Shown here: positions 33,738 through 42,375 of the stretch, one piece after another
How the letters are laid out: the number at the start of each line of letters is the position of its first letter
How positions within the stretch are numbered: the first letter of the stretch is position 1
Assembly: GCF_009827435.1 (NCBI RefSeq)
Contig: NZ_WTYM01000033.1
Coordinates: forward strand, 1-64,000
From: Croceibacterium salegens
Lineage (GTDB): Bacteria > Pseudomonadota > Alphaproteobacteria > Sphingomonadales > Sphingomonadaceae
Direction: 5' to 3'
Length of the DNA: 64,000 bases
Translations under genes and position numbers: made by a program
Notes under the pieces: model-generated
The model's database searches: none
Told to the model about the DNA's origin: nothing
The model's input: the letters and a program-made list of their open reading frames with translations, nothing else

Positions 33738-35576
33738 TCACCAGCCTTCCGGCTTGCCCTTGTTCTGCTCGTCGAGCCACTTCTTCAGCGGCGCGAAGTA
33801 TTCGACCATTGCCTTGCCGCTGATCTCGCGCTCGCCAGTGAAGGCCTCGAGCGCATCGGGCCACGGCTTGCTCGCGCCCATGGCCAGCATCTTGTCGAGG
33901 TTCTCGCCGACCTTCTTGTTGCCGTAGAAGCTGCAGCGATGCAGCGGGCCCTTCCAACCAGCCTGATCGCAGGCTGCCTTGTAGAACTGGAACTGCAGTA
34001 CGCGGGCAAGGTAGTAGCGCATGTACGGCGTGTTGGCCGGAATGTGGTACTTGGCGCCCGGGTCGAATGCGCTCGCCGGCCGAGCAACTGGCGGGGTGAT
34101 GCCCTGGTATTCGCGCTTCAGGCCCACCCAGGCGTCGTTGTAGTGATCCGGCGTAATCGAGCCGTCGAACACGCCCCACCGCCATTTGTCGATGATCAGG
34201 CTGAACGGCATGAAGGCGACCTTGTCGAGCGCCTGGCGCAGCAGCAGGCCGATGTCCTTGTCGGCAGCAGGAACCTTCGACTTGTCGAGAAGCCCGATGT
34301 CGACAAGGTATTGCGGTGTGATCGACAGCGCGATGAAATCGCCAATCGCCTCGTGGAAACCGTCGTTTGCCCCTTCAAGATAAAGGTAGGGCTGCTTGTT
34401 GTAGGCGCGCTGGTAGTAGTTGTGGCCCAGTTCATGATGGATCGTGGTGAAATCGTCCGAATTCACCTTGATGCACATCTTGATGCGCAGGTCGTCGACA
34501 TTGTTCAGGTCCCACGCGCTGGCGTGGCAGACCACCTCGCGGTCGGCTGGTTTGACGAACATCGAGCGCTCCCAGAACGTTTCCGGCAGCGGGTCGAGGC
34601 CGATCGACTTGTAGAAGTTCTCGCCGTAGCGGACCATGTCCAGCGGGCCCTTGCCATTGTCCTTCAGCAGGTCGCCGACTTCATAGCCGATGTCGCCGAC
34701 ACCTTCGGGAGCAACGAGCGGGTAGATGTTGCCCCATTCCTGCGCCCACATATTGCCGAGCAGGTCAGCGCGGATCGGGCCGGTCTTTGGCTGGACGGCA
34801 TCGCCGTACTTCTCGTTGAGCTTGCTGCGGACGTATGTGTGCAGCGCCATGTAGAGCGGCTTCACGTCCTGCCAGATCCGCTCGGTCATGGCAGCAAACT
34901 CTTCCGGCTTCATGTCGTAGTTGGACCGCCATAGCGCCCCGGTGTCGGCATAGCCGAGTTCCTGTGCGCCCTCGTTCATGATGGTCACGAACTGCTCGTA
35001 TTCGCCCTTCATCGGCGCTCCGACACTGTCGTGCCAAGTCGACCACATCTCCTTGTATTCGTCCGGCGTGTGCGGCTTTCCCATCTCCGCCTCGGCATCG
35101 ACGCCGGGGATCGGCTTGCCGTCGAGCATGGCCTGTCCCTTGCCGTAGGCGCTGCTCATACTGGTGCCGATATCGTTCAGCTCCTGAGCCGCTCCCGGAG
35201 TAGTGGGCGCGGGCTTGGTAATCGACAGGCGTAGCCTGTCGAGCTTTCGCCTCACGTCCGGATCGAGGCCTGGAACATTGGCAAACCTCGCCGCCTCATT
35301 AGCGTACCTGACCTGCTTTTCGGTGCCGACGGCACTGGTGCGGGATGACAACGCGTCGGTGTCCACCGTGATGTAGGTGGCGTTCACCCAGTCGGCCTGC
35401 GCGGACTCGATCGACCAGTCAAACAAGTCCTTTTCCGCCGCGGCCACGAAATCGGCGGCACCCTTCGGCGTCAGGGGATAGGCCGGCGCAGTAGAACTGT
35501 CGTGCGCATTAGCGATCGTCGGCACGCAAATGGAAATGGCAAGCGCCAACGGCCCGGCAAAAGTCCTGAATCTCAT
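33738..35576 (-). CDS. Peptidyl-dipeptidase, M2 family (ACE-like)
   Basis: A 612-residue zinc peptidase of the angiotensin-converting-enzyme family. It has a signal peptide (residues 1-24) and the HELGH zinc motif in IHHELGHNYYQRAY near residue 380, followed by EGANDGFHEAIGD, whose Glu is the third zinc ligand. Helical segments before (LGNMWAQEWGNIY) and after (YYLARVLQFQFYKAAC) match the family. It should be periplasmic and release dipeptides from peptide C-termini. ATG at 35576. Together with the DPP-IV-type peptidase at 42376 it suggests peptide use. Confidence 0.95.
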   Translation of the reverse strand: MRFRTFAGPLALAISICVPTIANAHDSSTAPAYPLTPKGAADFVAAAEKDLFDWSIESAQADWVNATYITVDTDALSSRTSAVGTEKQVRYANEAARFANVPGLDPDVRRKLDRLRLSITKPAPTTPGAAQELNDIGTSMSSAYGKGQAMLDGKPIPGVDAEAEMGKPHTPDEYKEMWSTWHDSVGAPMKGEYEQFVTIMNEGAQELGYADTGALWRSNYDMKPEEFAAMTERIWQDVKPLYMALHTYVRSKLNEKYGDAVQPKTGPIRADLLGNMWAQEWGNIYPLVAPEGVGDIGYEVGDLLKDNGKGPLDMVRYGENFYKSIGLDPLPETFWERSMFVKPADREVVCHASAWDLNNVDDLRIKMCIKVNSDDFTTIHHELGHNYYQRAYNKQPYLYLEGANDGFHEAIGDFIALSITPQYLVDIGLLDKSKVPAADKDIGLLLRQALDKVAFMPFSLIIDKWRWGVFDGSITPDHYNDAWVGLKREYQGITPPVARPASAFDPGAKYHIPANTPYMRYYLARVLQFQFYKAACDQAGWKGPLHRCSFYGNKKVGENLDKMLAMGASKPWPDALEAFTGEREISGKAMVEYFAPLKKWLDEQNKGKPEGW

Positions 35577-35642
35577 GAGTTGTGAACCTTCGTTCAATAC
35601 TAGTTTCGAATGCGACCGGTCTGCACGACCCGGCAAGGATGT

Positions 35643-36398
35643 TCAAGCCGTGAGGAAGCGGATCATCTCTTCCGAAAGCGCCGCTTCGGTCACCGAACTC
35701 ATGTGCGTACCAGGGATTTCGGCGATGGTGGCGTTTGGCAGCGCAGCAGCCAAAGCAGTTGGCGAACCATTGTCGCGATCCTTCTCGCCACACAGCACCA
35801 GGGTCGGCATGGTGATTCCGCCGAGTTCGCTTTCGACCGTGTCGTCGACAGCCTGCAACAGCAACCGCGCCGCCACGCGATCGATTTTCTGGGTCTTCAT
35901 AAACGAGACGGCGAAGAAGGCCGGATCGCCGTGTTTAACCTCGGCAAAGCGGTCGATCGCGTCGATGAAGAAGGCCGACCTCCGGTTCCAGCCAGCTAAC
36001 CCCTCGAGACCCATGCCGGCGAGCACCAGCCTACGCGGCGCCAGACCTGAGAGGACACAGCGCACCGCTGTCCGCGCGCCGAGCGAAAAGCCGGCAAGAT
36101 CGAAGTCGCCGAGGTGTAGGTGCGCCACCAGCGCCTTGGCATCGCGGACCAGCACGTCAGACGGATAGGCTGCCGAGTCATACGGCCTGGCACTATGCCC
36201 GTGCGCACGCAGGTCGGGCATGATCGCCTCAAACCCTGCCTCGGCCAGCCGCTGGGCGTGACCGAAGCGGATCCAGTTGGTCCGGGCATCGGAAAACAGG
36301 CCGTGGAGCAGGAGCAACGGGCGACCCTCGCCCATTCGGTGGAACGCCAGTTCGGTGCCATCGAAACTCGCGAAGGTCTCGTAACCAGCTTCGCTCAC
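35643..36398 (-). CDS. Alpha/beta hydrolase
   Basis: A 251-residue alpha/beta hydrolase. It has LLLLHGLFSDARTNW (oxyanion loop), PDLRAHGHS, the nucleophile elbow AGFSLGART and a late TLVLCGEKDRD acid segment and GTHMSSV histidine. The catalytic Ser-Asp-His set is complete. It is probably cytosolic; the ester or amide substrate cannot be told. Its ATG overlaps the stop of the GFA-family gene by 4 bases (36395-36398), so the two are coupled. Confidence 0.85.
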   Translation of the reverse strand: MSEAGYETFASFDGTELAFHRMGEGRPLLLLHGLFSDARTNWIRFGHAQRLAEAGFEAIMPDLRAHGHSARPYDSAAYPSDVLVRDAKALVAHLHLGDFDLAGFSLGARTAVRCVLSGLAPRRLVLAGMGLEGLAGWNRRSAFFIDAIDRFAEVKHGDPAFFAVSFMKTQKIDRVAARLLLQAVDDTVESELGGITMPTLVLCGEKDRDNGSPTALAAALPNATIAEIPGTHMSSVTEAALSEEMIRFLTA

Positions 36399-36844
36399 TC
36401 AGGCACCTGCAGCCCGGCATCCTGCCATTGCTTGACGACGCTGGCTGTCTCGTCGCTGCGCTTGCGGGGCAGTTTCGAGGTATCGAGCCAGCTTTCGTGG
36501 ATACTCTCCGCTCCGGCATGCGCTACCGGATCGAGGCCATAGGGGTCATCGAGGCTGCCCAGCGTCAAGTCCAGACCGGTACGATTGTTGAACTTGAAAC
36601 CGAGCGGAGTGCCACAGTCAGGGCAGAATGGCCGCTTGGCAACCGGAGAACTGCCATACCACGAAGGCTCGCCTTGCCATTCGATCGCACCGGTCGGAAT
36701 CTGCACGAAGCTGGCGGCAAAACCGCCGGTGGCGCGCTGGCACATCCGGCAGTGGCACAGGTATGCCTCCGCGCCTGTCATATCCACGTTGTAGCGAACC
36801 TTGCCGCACTGGCAGCCGCCGGATTTTCTGCCGATTTCAGTCAT
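36395..36844 (-). CDS. GFA family protein (glutathione-dependent formaldehyde-activating-like)
   Basis: A 149-residue zinc protein of the GFA fold. The zinc ligands are visible as GGCQCGKVRY (residues 9-18), LCHCRMCQRATG (about 29-40) and FCPDCGTPLGF (about 73-83). The name comes from Gfa of Paracoccus, which speeds the reaction of formaldehyde with glutathione; most family members have no proven role. The ATG at 36844 follows AGGAAAG. It is the first gene of a two-gene unit with the alpha/beta hydrolase. Confidence 0.85.
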   Translation of the reverse strand: MTEIGRKSGGCQCGKVRYNVDMTGAEAYLCHCRMCQRATGGFAASFVQIPTGAIEWQGEPSWYGSSPVAKRPFCPDCGTPLGFKFNNRTGLDLTLGSLDDPYGLDPVAHAGAESIHESWLDTSKLPRKRSDETASVVKQWQDAGLQVPE

Positions 36845-36970
36845 GATTTCTTTCCTAGGTCCGGGCAAGACGTTATGCCACGCGGCCGGAACGGAGAACA
36901 AGTGGCGCGGAGGATTGTTTAATTCGCTTCGGCCTACTATCTGGCCGACACGAGTTGCATTTGGAAACCT

Positions 36971-38032
36971 ATGGCTGAAGCCGATCCCAGCATTGTCGAG
37001 ACCGAAAGCGATACCCAACCCGCTGAAAAGCGTCGCTGGGGACGCCTCCTTGTCATGCTTTCAGTGCCGGTGGCACTGCTCATCGCCGGATTTATCTACT
37101 GGCAGGGGCTGCAAGGCAAGGTAAGCACCGATAATGCGTACGTGCAGCAGGACATGGTCGCGGTCAGCGCCGAAGTCGGCGGCAAGATCGTCGAAGTCCT
37201 GACCAAGGAAAACGACCAGGTGAACGCAGGCGACCTGCTGTTCCGGATCGACCCCGAACCCTACCAGTTGCAAATCGCCCAGGCGAATGCGGCCATTGCC
37301 AGCGCCCAGGCCAACGTCACCGCACTTGCCAATTCGGCCGACCTGTCCGGCGCGGATATCTCCGCCGCCCGAGAGGACATTGCCTTCGCCAAGTCGAAGT
37401 TCGAACGCCAACAGGAACTGATGAAGCGCGGCTTCACCACCAAGGCCGACTACGATGCCGCTGAACACGCCGTGGCGCAGGCGCAGGAAGATCTGCGGCA
37501 GGCCCAAGCTAATCAGGTCGCTGCCCGCGCCAAGCTTGCCCAAGGCAGCGCCGTGCCGGGCAAGAACCCGCAGATCGCGATCGCCGATGCGCAGAAAGCG
37601 AGTGCCGAATTGAGCCTGCGCCGCACCGAAGTGCGCGCACCTGCGAGCGGCCGTGTCGCGCAGGCCGATCGCCTGCAAGTCGGCCAGCAACTTCTGCCGA
37701 ACCTCCCGGTGCTGACCCTCGTCGAGGAAGACAGCACATACGTCGAGGCCAACTTCAAGGAGACCGATCTTGAGGACATGGCAGTCGGACAGGAAGCCGA
37801 GCTGACCTTCGACGCCTATCCGGGCATAAAGCTCAAGGGCCATGTACAGTCGATTGGCGCGGGCACGGGATCGGAATTCTCGGTTCTCCCTGCACAGAAC
37901 GCGACCGGCAACTGGGTCAAGGTCACGCAGCGAGTACCGGTCCGCATCCAGATCGACGAGAAGAGCGAACGTCCGTTGCTCGCCGGTCTCTCAACTCACG
38001 TGACGATCTTCACCGCCGACGGGAAACGCTGA
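36971..38032 (+). CDS. EmrA-like membrane fusion protein (HlyD family)
   Basis: A 353-residue membrane fusion protein. One N-terminal transmembrane helix (about residues 27-46) is followed by TDNAYVQQDMVAVSAEVGGKIVEV, typical of EmrA, a coiled-coil hairpin rich in Ala and Gln (about 100-195), and a lipoyl/barrel part with EVRAPASGRVAQ. It would link the inner-membrane pump EmrB to an outer-membrane channel, in the periplasm. It lies 3 bases before the EmrB-like gene. No regulator gene is adjacent and no TolC-like gene is in the window. Confidence 0.9.
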   Translation: MAEADPSIVETESDTQPAEKRRWGRLLVMLSVPVALLIAGFIYWQGLQGKVSTDNAYVQQDMVAVSAEVGGKIVEVLTKENDQVNAGDLLFRIDPEPYQLQIAQANAAIASAQANVTALANSADLSGADISAAREDIAFAKSKFERQQELMKRGFTTKADYDAAEHAVAQAQEDLRQAQANQVAARAKLAQGSAVPGKNPQIAIADAQKASAELSLRRTEVRAPASGRVAQADRLQVGQQLLPNLPVLTLVEEDSTYVEANFKETDLEDMAVGQEAELTFDAYPGIKLKGHVQSIGAGTGSEFSVLPAQNATGNWVKVTQRVPVRIQIDEKSERPLLAGLSTHVTIFTADGKR

Positions 38033-38035
38033 ACA

Positions 38036-39589
38036 ATGGCGAGTGCCGCGCCAGCCCGTGGCGGCAGGGCGAGGCCGCAGCTGCTCGAAGACGTCGCGGC
38101 CCTGCCCGCGGCGAATACCGGGCTGCTGATCTTCGGCGTGATGCTGGCATCGCTGCTACAGGTTCTCGACATCACCATCGCCAATGTGGCGATTCCGCAT
38201 ATGCAATCGGCGCTCGGGGCCACAGCCGACAGCATCACCTGGGTCCTGACCAGCTATATCATCGCCACTGCTGTAGCGATGCCGATCACCGGCTGGCTGG
38301 CCGACCGCGTCGGCGCGCGCAGGCTGTTCATACTCTCAACCGCAGGGTTCATCGCCTCGTCGATGCTATGCGGGCTGGCGCAGAACCTCAGCGAGATGGT
38401 GCTGTTCCGCGCTCTCCAAGGCGTATCCGGCGCCTTCATCGGTCCGCTCAGCCAGAGCTTCATGCTCGACTCGACCAGGCCGAGCAAGCACCCGCAGATG
38501 ATGGCCTTGTGGGGTCTCGGCATCATGATCGGGCCGATTGTCGGACCGGTCCTCGGCGGCTGGCTGACCGAAAACTGGGACTGGCGCTTCGTATTCTTCG
38601 TCAACCTGCCGGTCGGAATTCTCGCCCTTGCCCTGCTCGTAACCAACCTGCCTCACCGACCGACGCGGCGTCGGCGTTTCGATGTTGCCGGGTTCTTCTA
38701 CATCGGCCTGACGATGGCCACGCTACAACTGATGCTCGACCGCGGGCAGCAGCTCGACTGGTTCGATTCGCTGGAGATCTGGGTATACCTGTTCCTCACG
38801 ATCACAGGCGCATGGCTGGCGATCGTCCACTTCGTCACCGCGAAGGATCCGCTGTTCGAGCGCGAGTTGTTCGCCGACCGCAACTTCGTCGTCGCCGTGC
38901 TGTTCATGCTTGTGGTCGGTGTGGTGATGTTCGCGGTGATGGCACTGCTGCCGCCGATGATGCAACGGCTGCTCGGTTACGGCGTGATCGATACCGGGAT
39001 GGCGCTAATGCCACGCGGCGTAGGCGTTCTCATCTCAATGCAGCTGGCCGGGCTCGCGGTGCGTCACCACGCCGATCCGCGCGTGCTGGTCGGCGGGGGC
39101 TTCTTTATCGTCGGCCTGTCGCTGTGGGAAATGGCGCACTGGTCGCTCGACGTCGACTACTCGCACATCTGGTGGACGGGCATCTTCCAGGGGCTGGGGA
39201 TGGGATTCATCTTCATACCGTTGCAGGCGATCGCCTTCGCGACGCTGGCGCCGCGATTCCGCACTGACGGGTCCAGCCTGCTGAACCTGATGCGCTCGAT
39301 CGGTTCCTCGATCGGCATATCCGTGACGACGACACTGCTGATCCGCAGCGTCCAGATGAGCCACGAAGACCTTGCCAGCCACGTCACCGCTGCGAGCAGT
39401 AGCATGTTCGACGTCTCGGAGATGGATCGCTTCCAGACGGTCGGCGAGGCGGCACTGCAGTTCGGCGACGCGATGGTCAACCGCCAGGCGGCAATGATCG
39501 GCTACATCAACGACTTCTCGTTCATGATGTGGCTCAGCTTTGCAGCGATCCCGCTGGTGCTGTTCATGAGCAAGCCGCCGCGGCGGTGA
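38036..39589 (+). CDS. EmrB/QacA family (DHA2) drug efflux MFS transporter
   Basis: A 517-residue transporter with 14 predicted membrane helices. The DHA2 signatures are LDITIANVAIPHMQ (helix 1), GWLADRVGARRLF after helix 2 (motif A), FRALQGVSGAFIGPLSQ (helix 4 region) and GPIVGPVLGGWL (motif C, helix 5). It should export drugs or other hydrophobic compounds across the inner membrane with the EmrA-like partner encoded 3 bases upstream. The convergent GNAT gene ends 6 bases downstream. Confidence 0.92.
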   Translation: MASAAPARGGRARPQLLEDVAALPAANTGLLIFGVMLASLLQVLDITIANVAIPHMQSALGATADSITWVLTSYIIATAVAMPITGWLADRVGARRLFILSTAGFIASSMLCGLAQNLSEMVLFRALQGVSGAFIGPLSQSFMLDSTRPSKHPQMMALWGLGIMIGPIVGPVLGGWLTENWDWRFVFFVNLPVGILALALLVTNLPHRPTRRRRFDVAGFFYIGLTMATLQLMLDRGQQLDWFDSLEIWVYLFLTITGAWLAIVHFVTAKDPLFERELFADRNFVVAVLFMLVVGVVMFAVMALLPPMMQRLLGYGVIDTGMALMPRGVGVLISMQLAGLAVRHHADPRVLVGGGFFIVGLSLWEMAHWSLDVDYSHIWWTGIFQGLGMGFIFIPLQAIAFATLAPRFRTDGSSLLNLMRSIGSSIGISVTTTLLIRSVQMSHEDLASHVTAASSSMFDVSEMDRFQTVGEAALQFGDAMVNRQAAMIGYINDFSFMMWLSFAAIPLVLFMSKPPRR

Positions 39590-39595
39590 GCCAAG

Positions 39596-39955
39596 CTATT
39601 CCTTAGCTGTCGCGAAGCGCCAGCGCCAGACGAGACCGACATCGTCGTCCTCTCCCCATCCGTCTCGCACAAAGCAGGCCTTTTCGAGCACGCGGGAAGA
39701 GGCGGTCAGTTCAGGCAACGTGTGGGCAATCACCGAAGACGCGCCATTGTCGCGTGCAATTGCCAGGAGACCGAGCGTCAATTCCGTGGCGACGCTTTTG
39801 CCGGTGAACCCCGGAAAGGTGAGATAGCCGATTTCGACGACGCCGCCGTCACCCGGAGGTTCCTTGAAGCCTCCGAAACCAACCGGTCGGCCGTCGTCCC
39901 ACGCCACGTAGGCGCACCACGGCTTGACCTGTTCGGCCTCAGCGAGTTGCGCCAT
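39596..39955 (-). CDS. GNAT family N-acetyltransferase (start uncertain)
   Basis: From the first ATG (39955) the product is 119 residues with GNAT features: CAYVAWDDGRPVGFGGFKEPPG (strands 2-4), EIGYLTFPGFTGKSVATELTLGLL (acetyl-CoA loop) and LEKACFVRDGW. The frame stays open and protein-like for at least 27 further codons upstream, with a first beta strand TIIRLRPFAGEPELF that the family would need. A CTG at 40036-40034 begins exactly at the asd stop. That region has no ATG, GTG or TTG in frame, so either the protein is shorter or CTG is used. Substrate unknown. Confidence 0.7.
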   Translation of the reverse strand: MAQLAEAEQVKPWCAYVAWDDGRPVGFGGFKEPPGDGGVVEIGYLTFPGFTGKSVATELTLGLLAIARDNGASSVIAHTLPELTASSRVLEKACFVRDGWGEDDDVGLVWRWRFATAKE

Positions 39956-40032
39956 CTCGGCGGCGAAATCGCCGGTGATTTCCGGATCGAACAGTTCCGG
40001 CTCACCGGCAAAAGGCCGCAGCCGGATGATCG

Positions 40033-41058
40033 TCAGCCCTTCTTGAGGTGCCGCCGCCCGAGCAACTCGGCGATTTGCACCGCATTCAGCGCCGCGCCCT
40101 TGCGCAGGTTATCGGACACGCACCACAGGGTCAGGCCGTTGTCGACCGTCGGGTCCTCGCGCACCCGGCTGACGTAAGTCGCACCATCGCCGGCACATTC
40201 GATCGGGGTGACGTATCCGCCGTCCTCGCGCTTATCGACCAGCATTACGCCCGGTGCCTCGCGCAGCACGTCCATGGCTTCGGCGGCGGAGATGTCCTTC
40301 TCAAACTCGAGATTGATCGCCTCGGAGTGGCCGACAAACACCGGCACGCGCACGCAGGTGGCATTGACCTTGATCTTGGGGTCGAGGATCTTCTTGGTCT
40401 CGACCACCATCTTCCACTCTTCCTTGGTCGAGCCGTCATCCATGAACACGTCGATGTGCGGGATCACGTTGAAGGCGATCTGCTTGGTAAACTTCTTCGG
40501 TTCGACCGGGTCGCCGACGAAGATCGCGCGGCTCTGCTCGAACAGTTCGTCCATGCCGGCCTTCCCTGCGCCCGACACCGACTGGTATGTCGAGACGACG
40601 CACCGCTTGATCGTCGCGAGGTCGTGAAGCGGCTTCAAGGCCACGACCATCTGCGCGGTCGAGCAGTTGGGGTTGGCGATGATGTTCTTCTTCGAATAGC
40701 CGTCGATCGCGTCCGGGTTCACCTCGGGCACGATCAGCGGTACGTCGGGGTCCATGCGGTAGAGCGACGAGTTGTCGATCACAACGCAGCCGGCAGCGGC
40801 CGCCTTGGGCGCATATTCCTTGGCCGGGCCCGAACCCGCGGCGAACAGCGCGATGTCGTAGCCGGCGAAGTCGAAGTGCTCGATATTCTTGCACTTGAGC
40901 AACTTGCCGGTGTCGCCGAATTCGATCTCGGTGCCGGTCGAACGCGAAGAGGCAATCGCGGTAATCTCGTTGAGCGGAAACTCACGCTCGGCGAGAATCG
41001 CGAGCATCTCGCGTCCCACATTCCCCGTCGCACCGACAACAGCTACCCGGTAACCCAT
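40033..41058 (-). CDS. asd: Aspartate-semialdehyde dehydrogenase
   Basis: A 341-residue Asd, the second enzyme of the aspartate pathway to lysine/diaminopimelate, threonine and methionine. It has the NADP fold RVAVVGATGNVGREML (residues 4-19), the catalytic Cys in ANPNCSTAQM and the GAGKAGMDEL segment. The ATG at 41058 has GGAG 7 bases before; a GTG three bases earlier is also open. The stop overlaps the possible CTG start of the GNAT gene. Confidence 0.96.
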   Translation of the reverse strand: MGYRVAVVGATGNVGREMLAILAEREFPLNEITAIASSRSTGTEIEFGDTGKLLKCKNIEHFDFAGYDIALFAAGSGPAKEYAPKAAAAGCVVIDNSSLYRMDPDVPLIVPEVNPDAIDGYSKKNIIANPNCSTAQMVVALKPLHDLATIKRCVVSTYQSVSGAGKAGMDELFEQSRAIFVGDPVEPKKFTKQIAFNVIPHIDVFMDDGSTKEEWKMVVETKKILDPKIKVNATCVRVPVFVGHSEAINLEFEKDISAAEAMDVLREAPGVMLVDKREDGGYVTPIECAGDGATYVSRVREDPTVDNGLTLWCVSDNLRKGAALNAVQIAELLGRRHLKKG

Positions 41059-41154
41059 CACGCACTCCGCTAGTTCAGTCCGCCGCGGGACCTAACCCCG
41101 CGCGGGCGCGCCGCAATGCACAATTGCATGCCCCCGTGCAAGCGAGGCTTTGCC

Positions 41155-42366
41155 TCAACCGATTCCGGCGAGGTGCAGCGTCAGCAGCAAGGCGGCACTC
41201 AGCGAGCCGGTAAGGCCGACCAGCGCGATCCAGCGCTTGCCCGCCTTTCGCAGGATTGCCAGCAGGTTGACCAGCGAGAACACGCCGAGAAAGACCAGGC
41301 TGCCTCCCTCGACAAGCTGCTCGATCCCGCCGACCAGCACGAGGATTATCGCTGAGGCGGAAATGACGATGGTCCCGAACCATGGCACGTCGCGTTCGTC
41401 GCGGCGGGCGAACAGGGCGGGCATCTCGCCGTCCTGCGCCGCCTGTTCCGCAAGCCGAGCCGTGGCGAAGACCGTGGCATTGATGGCCGAGCCGGCTGAA
41501 AAGGTCGCGGCAATCGAAACGGCGATGAAGCCGAACAGGCCCAGCGCGTCGCGCCCCGCTATAGCCAGCGCCACTTCCTTGTTCTCGACGATCGACTGCG
41601 CCCCGGCGAGCATTCCCGCGCCGAGTGCGACAAGGATGTAGGTCACCGTCGTCACGAGGATCGCCAGCGGCATGGCCACGGCAATAGTCCGCGGGGCGTC
41701 GCGCATTTCCTCGTAATCGTAGCTGAGCAGCTGGAAGCCTTCGTAGGCCATGAACACCACGCCCATGCCGATCAGCGCGTCGTGGAACCCGATGGGCATT
41801 TCGTTGTCGAGCACCAGCCGCTCGGGCGCCCAGTGCCACAGCCCGAACCCGGAAAGACCGAGCAGGATCACAAGCTTGCCCCACACCGCGACCTTCTCCA
41901 GCACCGTCGCTTCAGTCGCTCCGAGCAGGTTGATCCCGGCAAGCCCGACGATTGCACCGATCCCGGCTAGCAGCGCGGCCCAATGAGGAGCGCCGAACAC
42001 GAAGGCGGCGTAAGCGCCGAAAGTCACCGCATAGACCGAGACCGTCAACGTATAGCCCGCGACCAGCACCCAGACGATCACCCGCGCCGCCCGCTTCCAT
42101 CCCATCTCGCGAAGGTAGGCATAGGAGCCGCCCGACTGGTCGATCTGCCGGGTCAGCGCCGAATAGGAATGGCCCGAGGCCAGGGCGACGATCCCGCCGA
42201 GCAGGAAACTCGCCCAGGCCCAGTGCCCGGCAACCGAAATGACCACCCCCAGCGTCGAGAATATCCCGCCGCCGATCATCCCGCCGACCGCCATCGCCCA
42301 TGCCCCGCCGGGCCCGAGCGCGTGCCCGTCCTTGCCTTTGCCGCCTTTCGCGTCGCTAGCAGGCAT
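41155..42366 (-). CDS. APC family amino acid permease
   Basis: A 403-residue transporter with about 11-12 membrane segments. The first helix contains AMAVGGMIGGGIFSTLGVV (about residues 24-42), the APC substrate-binding Gly-rich turn, and helix 6 holds VFMAYEGFQLLSYDYEEM. It carries a short hydrophilic N-terminus. It differs from the AdiC-like protein at 4515. The substrate cannot be assigned. The start follows the stop of the DPP-IV-type gene by 9 bases, so the peptidase and permease are probably co-transcribed, which suits import of released amino acids. Confidence 0.86.
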   Translation of the reverse strand: MPASDAKGGKGKDGHALGPGGAWAMAVGGMIGGGIFSTLGVVISVAGHWAWASFLLGGIVALASGHSYSALTRQIDQSGGSYAYLREMGWKRAARVIVWVLVAGYTLTVSVYAVTFGAYAAFVFGAPHWAALLAGIGAIVGLAGINLLGATEATVLEKVAVWGKLVILLGLSGFGLWHWAPERLVLDNEMPIGFHDALIGMGVVFMAYEGFQLLSYDYEEMRDAPRTIAVAMPLAILVTTVTYILVALGAGMLAGAQSIVENKEVALAIAGRDALGLFGFIAVSIAATFSAGSAINATVFATARLAEQAAQDGEMPALFARRDERDVPWFGTIVISASAIILVLVGGIEQLVEGGSLVFLGVFSLVNLLAILRKAGKRWIALVGLTGSLSAALLLTLHLAGIG

Positions 42367-42375
42367 GAGCGATGA

